Origin: Impatiens glandulifera | Lineage: Eukaryota > Streptophyta > Magnoliopsida > Ericales > Balsaminaceae | Assembly: GCF_907164915.1 (NCBI RefSeq) | Contig: NC_061866.1 | Coordinates: 52,511,113-52,575,112, forward strand | Reading direction: 5' to 3' | Length of the DNA: 64,000 nt | In this document: one piece after another, positions 14,978-28,924 of the stretch | Position numbering within the stretch: position 1 is the first letter of the stretch | Layout of the letters: each line of letters opens with the position of its first letter | Program-made: the position numbers and the translations under genes | The notes under the pieces: generated by a model | Database searches by the model: none | What the model was told of the DNA's origin: nothing | What the model saw: the letters and a program-made list of their open reading frames with translations, nothing else

Positions 14978-16987
14978 GCAAGTGCTGAAGATCCTGATCA
15001 CTGTATAACTTGGCACGGAGAATTGCTTGATATCAGACTCGTTCAAAGTGGAGGCCAGAACCTCTACGTACACGTCGCTGCCATAGAATTAGGTGCGTTT
15101 AAGCTCAACGACAAAAACATTAAAAAAATCGAAAGAAAAACTAATAGGAAATCACAATTTCTATCAAACTTTCAGCTGAATATTTGAAGTCGCAGCGGTC
15201 AGTTAAGGTCAGGAATAAACAACAAATGGTTTACATAATTGTGATCTTTACCTCTATAGCATTAGCTATTGGTGTCCTACTTATGGTTTACTGGTTCATA
15301 ATGGTTAAAAGGAGAAAAGGTAAATAAGTAAACTTTTACCTCTTTCCAAAAATACTAAACATATAATATATTAATAGTTTAGTGGTTTTAATATAAACAG
15401 TTTGAGAAAAAAAAGTTACATTATATTCAAGCTCCTTCAATTTTGTTCGGTTTCTGCCCACAAACAGTTTGTAAATTCCTATTTCACACTATATAATAAG
15501 TATCTTACTTATTATTTTATTGGATGACTTTATTTTTATTGAGAATTAACTCAATATTAATAATTAATACAGAGAGAAAGATAAAGGAAAGACAAATACT
15601 GCTTACTCCAGCTAACAGTTCATCGATTGAACCTTCCACAACAGGAAATCCTTTTGAGGATTTCCCATTTTTTGAACTTAGTATCATTGTTGCAGCCACA
15701 AACAATTTTTCCATTTCAAATAAACTCGGACAAGGCGGATTTGGCACGGTTTATAAGGTACATACAATGTCTATATACGTTAAATCTAATTAGTTTCTTG
15801 ATTAATCAATATATATACTACTTAAATTAATGCAGGGATGTTTAAAGGATGGAGTGGAGATTGCTGTAAAAAGATTATCCAAAAGTTCACATCAAGGTGT
15901 GGAAGAGTTTAAGAACGAAGTTTCGTTAATTGCCAAACTTCAACATAGAAATTTGGTGAGATTGTTAGGATGTTGTGTTGAACATCATGAGATGGTTCTC
16001 GTATATGAATACTTACCAAATAAAGGTTTGGCCTCATTCATTTTTGGTACGTGGCCAAATTATCGTATTTTAATCAAGCAAATATAAAGTTAACTAAAAT
16101 TTTGATGTAGATGAAGAGAAATGTTCTCAACTAAATTGGGAGAAACGGTATATTGTCATTTTGGGAATTGCAAAGGGAATGGTTTGTCTTCACCAAGATT
16201 CTCGGTTGAGGATAATTCACAGGGACTTGAAAGCTAGCAATGTTTTGTTAGATAATGAGTTGAATCCTAAAATCTCGGATTTTGGAATGGCAAGAATTTT
16301 TAATGAAAATCAAAATGAAGCAAATACAATTAGGGTAGTTGGAACAATGTAAGTGTTTTGACATAATCTTTAGGTAGTATATATTTCAAATCCAAAATAT
16401 CATTTCACCAAAATGTTGTGGTATGTATTCCATTTACAGTGGTTATATGCCTCCAGAATATGCTATGGGAGGACTATACTCTATAAGATCTGATGTCTTC
16501 AGTTTCGGTGTTGTATTGCTTGAGGTTATAAGTGGAAGGAAAAATAACAGTTATTATCGAGAGAACACGATTAATTTAATTGGACATGTAAGTAGTGATA
16601 AAATAATTAAGTTTGATCATTACAACCAATTATGCTAGTACTTTGAAGTGAAATATTTGATAACTAACATGTGTTATATAGGCTTGGGAATTATGGAAAG
16701 AAGGTCAGGCCTTAGATATAATTGACTCAAGGATGGGAGATTTATGGCCAAACCAAGAAGTTTTGAGATGCATTCACATAGGACTTCTATGTGTGCAAGA
16801 ACATGCTATGGATAGACCAACTATGTCGGAAGTTGTTTTCATGCTATGCAAAGAGATGTCTTTACCTTCTCCAAAGCAACCCGCTTTCATCTTCAACGGA
16901 CAAGACATGAATGCATCGGATTCATCGACGAGCATTAAAGTGAACTCCATAAACAACCTTAGCATTACTGAGATCATAGCTAGATGA
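14978..16987 (+). CDS. Ectodomain-less RLK: membrane segment plus intact kinase (copy C, plus half)
   Basis: A 5'-truncated RLK. It opens with the tail of the PAN exon (14978-15092, CITWHGELL) and then has complete exons 2-7: 15176-15319, 15573-15757, 15836-16046, 16111-16348, 16440-16587, 16682-16987. No stop or frameshift; all introns GT-AG. Kinase motifs are present: [39 protein letters not shown]. The first in-frame ATG is at 15226, just before the membrane helix (MVYIIV), and would give a 393-residue membrane-anchored kinase without a lectin/S-domain ectodomain. The original promoter and about 1.2 kb of exon 1 are gone, so expression is uncertain. It could be a young pseudogene or a receptor-like cytoplasmic-type kinase. 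Confidence 0.65.
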
Positions 16988-17109
16988 TTTTTGTCCAACT
17001 GTTCCAATACATTTAATGAGTCTTGTATATTGAATGTTATTACCTAAATAAGTTATTGAACAATAAGGTGGTTGTAACATCAGAAATATAGCCTATACAT
17101 AAGTGAAGA

Positions 17110-17500
17110 GTCAGTTTTAATTAGACTCCTATTGAGAATAATTCATAAAAATTTGAAGCTATGAATGTTTTATTAGACGATGAGATGAGTTGAACCTAAA
17201 ATCTCGGATTTTGGAATGGCTAGAATTGTTAGAGTTGATGAAATGGAAGTTAATACAAAGAATTAATGTAGTTGGAACATAGTAAGTATTCCGGCATAAT
17301 CTTATAATAGTAATATACTTTTAGGTACGAAATATCAATTATTACCCGGATAACAAAATTAATTTAATTGGACATGTACGAATCCTAATTCATTTTATCG
17401 ATTTAATTTTGTCTTTCAGAATTGGGACTTGTGAAAATAAGGTCATGTCCTTGAGATTATTGATCCAATGTTGGATGATTCATTACTTTGTATTCAGTTT
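17110..17500 (+). pseudogene. Heavily decayed RLK kinase relic
   Basis: Recognisable pieces in order: end of exon 5 (IIH.NLK region near 17,135, [10 protein letters not shown] near 17,200, 'gttggaacatagtaag' near 17,268), a shrunken exon 6 (only the DN.INLIGH codons near 17,345-17,376) and the start of exon 7 after a CAG acceptor (near 17,420, NWDL). Indels break every frame. It resembles RLK2 exons 5-7 more than the adjacent copy C, and appears to be the stump of another tandem copy. Confidence 0.7.
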
Positions 17501-17749
17501 GGTTTGTGGTTATTCATGAATATGATCCAAGTATAGTAAATGTAAGAATTTATAAAAGTCACGAGTTGAAAAAATTATTTTCAAACAAGAAAAATAACTA
17601 TTTTTTCTATCTTTCACCCAATACACCAAGATTCACATTTAACAACTTATAGTTATGTGGAGTAAGCTAAAATTAAATTATAAAAAAATGACTTTTTGAA
17701 AATAATAATTAAGATAAAAAAGGAAAATGATTTTGGATAATTTACAGAC

Positions 17750-18670
17750 CCTTCTTTTGTTTATTAATTTATTTTTAAAAATAAATTCTTAAATTTTAAT
17801 TTTTTAAAATGGTCAATATATATAAAAAAAATGATAAAATCATTTATTTACTACAACAAAATACTATATGAAATGAGAAAATAAAATAAAAATTAATAAA
17901 AGTCCTAAAAACATGAAAATAATAAAAGAATATAAACACGATATTTTTTTTTTTAACTCATGATCCTTATTTATAAATCCTAAAACACCTCATTTAGAAC
18001 ACTTATGGAAAAATGAAATGTTGATACATATAGTCTTATATGTCTATGATAAGGGTTTTTGCGAACTCAATCCTATATGCATAAGAGTCTTTTGGAAGTC
18101 AAGCCCAAAACCGAGCTTTTTACTCTCCTCCGAACTTGAAGAATTTTAAACTTCAAGTTGACCATTATCTCAATTTGGAGTATATTTGGGACTTGTTTAT
18201 CTTTGAGCTTTGATTGGTATTTTCACTTAATTAACTGATAATTACAATTTTTTTTTATACTGTATAGGTAAGGTATTTTACCCATTTTTAATACTATATT
18301 TTTCTCTATTGTGAATTTGTGAACTATTGAAAAAAAAATATTCCCTATAAAAGAAGTAATTTAAAATAATTCAAAGTAGAACCAAGTCTACTTGAAAACT
18401 TCAACTAACAACACATTCATAAATAACATATGGAACGTTTCAAAGTCTAGTAGACATATTTAATATGTTTTGGTACTAATTAATGTGAATAAGGCTTCAA
18501 TAATGCAAAGCCAATGGTAAAATTTATGATCTCAACCATAAAACTTCGATCACATATATAATTATGTATACACTAGGACTAAGTCATCTAATATTTAAAT
18601 GATTTTCAATAAAAAAAAATGTTATAACTTATAATAAGGATCATAATTGTGAGTAATAGTGTTAACTAAA
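17750..18670. repeat. Intergenic segment duplicated from/with 9,050-9,720
   Basis: Right-hand copy of the intergenic duplication flanking the palindromic RLK block. It is longer than the left copy because of extra sequence around 17,960-18,110. No coding signal. Confidence 0.7.
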
Positions 18671-19140
18671 AAAAATTACACAGTATTGTATAGTCCATAT
18701 AGCCATTAATGAACCTATAGGATTTTTTTTTAACACACAAAATTAAAATATTACAAGTTATATTTCTCAATAAAACAAAATAAACACTTAAAAACAATTA
18801 TCTTGCAATCATATTTTTTAAAGTGTTGATGCACCATTCAAAATAACACATTATGAATGAAGTTAACAATTTGTTCTATATTTAATGTTGAACATAAACA
18901 TTCTTGAATTTTCTTTCCAATATTTTATTTATAAATTTAAAACAAAATTACATTTATCTACTTCTGAATTTTGTAAACACAATGTTGTAAACAAATATAG
19001 TACAAATTAGAATGAAGTTTACCCTATTGGTATTCATAATTATTCATTATTTTAGCAATTAGACTTCATATTTACTTATTATATATATATATATATATTA
19101 AATAATTATAAATGATAAAAATGTTTTAAGAACAACGAGG
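18671..19140. other. Intergenic, AT-rich
   Basis: AT-rich with a short (TA) run near 19,080-19,100. Nothing coding or structural that I can support. Confidence 0.55.
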
Positions 19141-19692
19141 CATTACATAGAAGAAAAAAAATATAAAGTTACCCATTAGGTTACCGAACTCGTGGGTATT
19201 CGAGAATTACGATTAACTCCTTGACCGATTCCTCTATAAAATAATTGGGATAGTAATGTAATATGTATCGATTCAAACTTCTCAATAATTACTCAAAGAC
19301 TCGGGCATTACTCAGTAAATCACAATAATATAGTCATCCTCGACAATGCAAAAATAAGTGAGTTATCGATTCAACTTTTTCGTGACACATACGACAACGA
19401 CTTACCATAATACAATTTATTCACATATCATCCATAAAAATTCCATCGTGAATAGCACATCATCCAAAAAAACGAGATATTGGATTGAATCATTGACTCC
19501 AAAGCTTATTTCAACAAAAATTATATGGAATCATCTTAAAGAATAAATTATAACAATTTATTCACATATCATCCATAAAAAATCCACCGTGAATAACACA
19601 TCATCCAAAAAACGAGATATTGGATTGAATCATTGACTCCAAAACTTATTTCAACAAAAATTATATGGAATTATCTTAAAGAATAAATTATA
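19141..19692 (-). mobile_element. Relic of a LINE (non-LTR) 3' region
   Basis: Minus-strand translation around 19,342-19,396 gives CRMCHEKV.SITHLFLHC, the Cys/His pattern of the zf-RVT domain that follows reverse transcriptase in plant L1-type elements. Flanking frames are broken. Inside it, 19412-19552 and 19553-19692 are a tandem duplication of about 141 bases with a few differences. Only a short 3' part remains. Confidence 0.6.
19412..19692. repeat. Tandem duplication of about 141 bases
   Basis: Two adjacent copies beginning 'acaatttattcacatatcat' and ending 'aaagaataaattata'. They differ at about five positions and by one base in an A-run. It lies in the LINE relic. Confidence 0.9.
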
Positions 19693-19706
19693 ACAATGTC
19701 CCACAT

Positions 19707-19874
19707 TATCCCTTCTTCTAGTCTAACGGCAAAAAGAGGTAGATACTAACATAAGTTCTTGAATTCGAGCCTGTCAGGTAGCAAGTTCTACGCCGGGTTA
19801 AATGGTTAAGTGTGTTTGCGGGCTACATACTTAATCTGTTGTCTCATTTTAACCGTTTTTTCCAAAAAAAAAAT
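19707..19874 (+). mobile_element. tRNA-derived SINE with target-site duplication
   Basis: A 168-base insert with a RNA polymerase III A box (tagtctaacgg, 19720-19730) and a B box (attcgagcc, near 19763) about 40 bases apart, ending in T- and A-rich tracts. It is flanked by near-perfect 14-base direct repeats, 'acaatgtccCacat' at 19693-19706 and 'acaatgtccTacat' at 19875-19888, as left by LINE-driven retroposition. Similar pieces occur near 59,005 and 60,535. Confidence 0.82.
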
Positions 19875-20176
19875 ACAATGTCCTACATGAAAACTATCAA
19901 TGTCTTACCAACTCATAAAGTTCTTGTTCAGACGGGGACACTTTTTTGCATTCTAACAAAAGTAAACTCTTTTATAGGAAAAATTCTCATAATTATATCG
20001 ATCATAAAACATATTCTTAACTGTGACATTTGTACGTACGTATAACAATGAAAACATATTAGATATCTCATAATTAGATATTTCAATAAAAACCAACCAT
20101 ATAATCTTGACTATATTTAGTCATTATTAAGTCTTTGAAAGTTGAGAAATCATTTTAAATAAATAAACATAGAAAG

Positions 20177-23149
<2,973 letters not shown>

Positions 23150-23881
23150 AATGAATATGATATTTAAGTTTTGACAATAGTTAAAGGTGGAGAAACCAGC
23201 CAAATTTAGATCTTTTCTTATTCCTAGCTACTAAGTGGGTTACATTGAAATTGTGATAATAAAATTTTATTTCATGTAACTTTTTCTATATAAATGTGAT
23301 GATAACCAACTCCCTATAAACAAATAGTCTCTTGTGATTTTTCAATATGAACTAATAATAATCAATTAATATACTCACTAGGCTCAAATGAAAAGTATTA
23401 AATCTAAATTTCAATTCTCATTAAAAACACTCTAAAAAGTGAGAATATTTTATCTCGATATGAAATTGACCCCAAAATATCTATACACATCTTTTGACAA
23501 ATCAAGAAAATAATATTCTAGAAACATTAATTGAAGCATTGGTAGATGTATTGAAGAGGGCCGATTGCACACTAAAACTCAAAATATTAGAGAATACTAT
23601 GAATATATTTGGGAAGTTGAAAGGGAGGTTTGTAACTAAATGATCCACAACAGCAGTTACCTAACAAATGCATACTAAAACTCAATACAAATTTGAGTTG
23701 TACAAAAAAAAAATTTATAAAATCAAGACCCTCTATAGCTTATAGATACAAATCCATCTTGAGATTGAATCAATTGCAGCCCTTTACTATCATCACCAAA
23801 CTGTTTTACAACAAGATGAAAGTGGCAGTTGGATATTGAAAGCTCAGAGAAGAGAGCTATGAGTCTCATCAGATAGATGTA
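23150..23881. other. Intergenic between convergent RLK2 and the LIN37-like gene
   Basis: Presumably the two 3' UTRs. AT-rich, no coding or repeat signal that I can support. Confidence 0.6.
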
Positions 23882-26800
23882 TCATTTCTTATCTGTTGTT
23901 GATCCACAATTTTGATCCACAAGGGGTGGAAGGAGAAGGGCAAGACGATTTTTGTACCTCAAAATTCGGTGAAGTCTTTCTTCCTTTAGCCTACAATTAT
24001 AGAGAATGAACATAAACACTGCAGCTTGAGTAAAGAAAGAAACTATAAATTTAATAGTAAGTTCAAATTAATAGTTAGGATTAATTTGTAAAATTTGTTC
24101 ACTTTTATGATTGGATTTCACAAATTGCCATGTTGGAATGAATAAAGTTTTAAAGATCAATTTTCCCTTCACATTTGAATGCATCTTGCGCTCTTTATAA
24201 TAAAAGTTGACCTTTTTCAAACAAAAAAAAAAGTTTTAAAGATCAATTTCACTAAACTGGTGGAAATGTTAAGGGTTAGTATGGGTAAGAAAAGGAGGAG
24301 ACACATGGCAGCTTGCACTAAACCCTTCATTGCTTACAACCAATAATTTTCATTGAGAGCATATGTGATTTTTATCCACAAAGGAGCCTAAGATAGTCTG
24401 TTTTTAGTTTTTCATGCAAATCCAAGGTATTTTTTCATACATTTGACGTTCTGGAGCCAAAAGAATACAGAGGAATAAGACATACCTTGATCGGATTCTT
24501 TTAGCCCGTTTAACATGTCTCATCAACAATTCTTCCGTCAATAGGTTATCAACGGATCCTTCCTCCTAAAGAAAGCAATTGATATGCAAATACATTATCC
24601 TTTGGAAAAACTCTTGAAACTTGGGAGGAAATTTATTGAAATGGATCAAAATACAGTATATACGATGTAAAAAATTAAGTATTCCTGTAATCAACAAATA
24701 CACTATAAAAGATATAAACAAAAAAAATACTAGAATAAATCCAGTGCAGATGAATAAATGCAGTCTCAAGAAGAATACTCATCCTATCTTATAGTCAAGA
24801 AAGAAAACATGCAATATTTCAATATTGCTTGTTGACAACTGCAACCTACCAGTTGAAGAACTAAAATAACCCAATGAATCATGAACATGTTTCACACAAG
24901 ACTTTTACCCAGTAATTAGATTTCTAGAGATATACCATCAATATCAACCAACTTCTTGTTCTTAGTATATGTAGAAAAAATGAAGGGAAAATGTATTCAA
25001 TATATTCTGTGACATTTTAACCATTACCAAGGAAGGCTAATTTATAGGCAATACTAGATGAAAGTAAATGAATGATGGAACAACTTCCTAATTAGACATA
25101 AATAAACTCGTGTTAGATGAATATGAGGCAGCAATGGATTTTCATTGGAAACAGGTGTGGTTCCACAATGCCCCTTCCTAGATGTCTTTATTTGGCTGGT
25201 GCGCTTGGCACAGAGTTATCCTTACTAATGATCGTTGATGGAGGAAAGGGGTTGAAATTGTTAGCATATGCATATTTCGATTATATTCTCCGTAAGACAT
25301 CTTCTAACATTCTAAACAATTGGGGCCTGCCTTGGCACTCTCTGAACACAAAGTGAATTATGCATAGGTCCATCATGAGTTGTTGGGAGGCTTGAATCGA
25401 ATTCCGTAAGATAATCTGGTTGGATAAAAAGTGGTAGTGTATCCCAATTATCTTCTGATGAATTATTTGGCTTAAGCGCAACAGAAGAACGTTTCCAACA
25501 AAGAGAGGCAGATGTGTTTGATTATGAACTCTGTTTTATTGGTCTATGATCCCCTTGTTGCTATGCCGGAGATATTATTGATATTTTGGAGGACCTCAGA
25601 TCTAGTTAGGGCTCTTCCCTTCTCTCCCCCTGTTTTATGTTCTACTTGTCTTGTTTCTGCTTTTCCCATCTTTGTATGACATTTTTTTAATGCAACTACC
25701 GAATCCAAGAAAAGAAAATTAATAATAAAGGTGCAAATAAATGTTTTTTGATCCAACCACCTACAATCATAAAAATCATTCCAACCAGATTCTTACAGTA
25801 ACTAGGGTAAAAAAACATATACCAACCTCCTCTTCATCCATAACATCATCATTTTTCTCTGGTGAATTTGAATCTGATTCTGGTATAGCTAAAGGTTTTG
25901 GAAGTGATGATCTTGTGCCATCTGCACATTGTGGATGCTATTAACAGGAAATGAACCACCAGAAGAATCAGGATTGTCAGATGTCTAAGAAAATAATTTA
26001 CATAATATTGTAATTCCAGTCTCAAAATATCAAAAAGAAAGAGAAAAGAAAACATAAAGGAATCATGAACATCTCAAATATTGATGATGACCAACTATTT
26101 TCCTTGCTCACTCAATGTACTGAAATGGAAATTTCTTACAAATATAATCCATCAATGCAAGCAGAGAGCAAATATTTCAAACTCTTGAAAATTAGTGAGA
26201 TTTTTCTTCTTGCTCTAAAAAAGTTGCTTAAATTTATTACACAATATCTTAAAAGTAGGTAATTTCCCAGCTATACGATCTAACTAGTAGAAATGTACCT
26301 AGCTAAGCTCACAGAGACCTAACAGCAGGCTTGGCAAAAATAAAAAACAGTTTCCTGTACTCTAATCATTCACACACACTACCAATTTCTTTGACATGGG
26401 AATTAATTAATGGCTTGTTAGATCAGTGTAATGTTATGAGCAACTAAGCAAGTTTTTTCTCACTCCTTTTCCATTTTGTACTAAGAGAAAGAAATTGATG
26501 GTACTCTTCACTAACAAGTTGTTTGTAACAAATAAGAATCTTCAGATATAGTACTTTTAATGGTACCATTTGTAATGGGGAAAAATGAGTATCTCATATT
26601 AGAACTCATAGAAAACCATAGTTGGACAAACCTGACTTTCTTCAGGGAAGCCATTCCTCACCCATGACCGACAAAGAGCATAAAGTGAAGATCCTTCAGA
26701 GATCCTGACCTAAAAAGTGTAAGAACATTTAATATATGTGACGACAGAAAAAAAATACCTTGAGATCAAGATAACAAGGCAAAGCTTCATGGAAGTGAAA

Positions 26801-28492
26801 GATTACATGTTTAAAAAAACACTTAGGTATGTAAGTTTCATTCTACTGAGAGACATGAAAAACAAGTCATTAAACAATCATGCAAGCAGCACCTTCAAGT
26901 GCATATCAGTGAATAACTTCATCTGCACAAGACTCTGTTTAACCCCTTAACCTAGATTCCCCTTAGCAGCACAAATAGCTACACTAACATGAATTATAAT
27001 TCTTGAAGCATGTAGCAGATTATCAGATACAAATAGTATGCAGAAGCTCAGCAGATGACCTTGAATAAGAAAAACAACATTACAGAACATAATCAGAATT
27101 TTCAAATATATCTATATACAGAAGATTCCTGCATGTCCTATGCATTACAATATATATATATACACAACTATTTTGTAACTTCAAAGAAAAAATCATAAAG
27201 CAAGAAAATAAAGTCTTCTAGCTTACTCTTCGATCTCTGACTGTCAAAAATGTGTCATCCTTGCCTTTATCACTGAAATAGCACGAAAGAAAAATTAGTT
27301 GGTGTAACCAAAAGAAATAGAAAGCAAAGCTTGCAAGAAAAAGCCATCCTTACTTTATGTCCTTGTAGACATTAGAATCAGAAACAGAAGGCTGATATGG
27401 AAAAACCTGAAAGATACAGTTTTGATGTTAACATATCATAAATTTCAATAAAAGAAATGCACATCAGCATTTATTCCAATGACTGTTATACACCCTAAAC
27501 AGATAATGAGCAATAAACTACAATTTTACCACAAAGGAATACTCTGCTATTACACCTTCTACCATTTAGCTAGAATCGTAGAAGGAAATATACTCATTAC
27601 TTAATGAACCATGTGGATTGTTTAAACTATAAGTAAAATGGATAACAATCTCAGTAACAACACCTAAGAAATAGGAAAAATAGATCTTCAGTATAAGAAA
27701 GAAAGACATACAAATAGCAAGTAAGTTGCTTGGACATGACCAAATTATCTAAACATTTTCATGTCCAAGTTAATAACAGAAAATAGTAGTATATGATCAA
27801 CATATCCCATGGATATAATACAGCTTAATTAAGCATAGATCTGTTAATTTCACTCAAGAAAAACAAAATGCACAAAATTGGACCTTGGAGTGAACAGATA
27901 CAGGAACCCCTTTTACCATGGAGGGCATTACACTACTGGGAGGAGAACCAAGAAGCGGGTTAAGCTGCAATTGACTGGGCCTAACAAATTGCACAGCTTG
28001 ACCCGGCATATCCTGATATTGAATTCCAATTGGCCGACCCAGATGATGAAACAGCGCCGGTCCACCCAACGGACGAGACGGATAATTGCCCGGATTCACG
28101 ATCGTCACCGTCTGATCTGGTGACTGTGACCGAATATTCGCCGCCGCCATGAATCCTCGACCCGATGAAGCAACTGGGTATAGGATCCCTTGAGCCGGAT
28201 CGTGAGGTTTGGTCAATTGACTGTGAATAGCATTTGGAGGCATCCTCGGAGCCAGATTTGAAAACTGTTGAGAAGCATAGACCCGTTGTTGTTGTTGCTG
28301 CTGTTGATAATGGACATGCTGTTGTGGCGATGGATTTCTAGGGTATTCTCTCGATTGCGACAACGGAGGCGGACTGTTGAAGAATCGCGGGAGTGGGAGA
28401 GCAACGTTACTTGCCGCAGCGGCGGTAGTAGATCCTGCGGCGGCGGCGTTATTAGGAGTATCGGCGGCCGGTGAAGAAGAGGGCAAGGCCAT
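23882..28492 (-). CDS. Proline-rich LIN37-like protein (probable DREAM/MuvB complex subunit)
   Basis: Seven exons on the minus strand keep one frame: 27884-28492, 27354-27406, 27227-27272, 26632-26709, 25827-25937, 24486-24565, 23882-23990; about 361 residues. The N-terminal 200 residues are Ala/Pro/Gln-rich and disordered (Ala runs, a Gln7 tract). The centre reads VRISEGSSLYALCRSW followed by VRNG, matching the LY..CR.W.RN core of the LIN37 family, a scaffold subunit of the cell-cycle DREAM/MuvB complex in animals with plant counterparts. After an acidic stretch comes a basic C-terminal part (LLMRHVKRAKRIR, ERLHRILRYKNRL). Donor and acceptor choice at the 25937/26632 junction was fixed by frame: CAG|GTTTGT joined to an acceptor at 25938-25939. 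Introns are long, one carrying a LINE relic. The family name is by motif recognition only. Confidence 0.75.
25100..25700 (+). mobile_element. Decayed LINE fragment inside an intron of the LIN37-like gene
   Basis: Antisense to the host gene, within the 1.3-kb intron 24566-25826. Plus-strand frames with stops read like a zf-RVT region (VWFHNAPS, LFGWCAWH, ILTNDR, then CIFRLYSP and a DIF.H piece), followed by a less biased 3' part. GC content is higher than in the surrounding intron. No poly-A tail or target duplication could be set with confidence. An open stretch of 79 codons here is part of the relic, not a gene. Confidence 0.45.
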
Positions 28493-28924
28493 GAATTATT
28501 GACGATAATGATGATGGCGCGGAATTCCTCGTAAGGTTTTGGAGTTTCGAGTATTTTTAAAATCCAAAATCAAGATTGAAGAGAGAGAAAGTTTTCATCT
28601 TTTCTTGAAAGAGATACGAGGATGTAACGGCTTAAAATTACTTGTTGAAGTGTTCAAAATACCCCTCTAACTTAAAACATAATGATTAATAAGGCCTTAA
28701 GCTTTGAAAAAGGTACTTAATAATAATAATAATAATAATAGTCTAAAAGTTAAAATAACACAATCAACAACATTACAACACTAGAAGTGATCAACCAACA
28801 GTCATCAAATTAACCAACTTTAAAAGCTCTCTAATAAGCCCAATAAAGTAATACAAATCAAACTCAATAATCTTCTCCTAAAATATTAAAAGTTTTAAGC
28901 TTTCCACCCGACGACCAAAAACAC
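28493..28924. other. Intergenic between the LIN37-like and CCCH-KH genes
   Basis: About 430 bases holding the promoter and 5' UTR of the LIN37-like gene (right of 28,492) and the 3' UTR of the CCCH-KH gene. A GAGAGAGA tract lies near 28,580 and an (AAT)n microsatellite at about 28,720-28,740. Confidence 0.6.

Noticed and set aside
25117..25356. A 79-codon open frame as a gene
   Set aside because: It lies in an intron, antisense to the host, within a decayed LINE block; no start context or family support.
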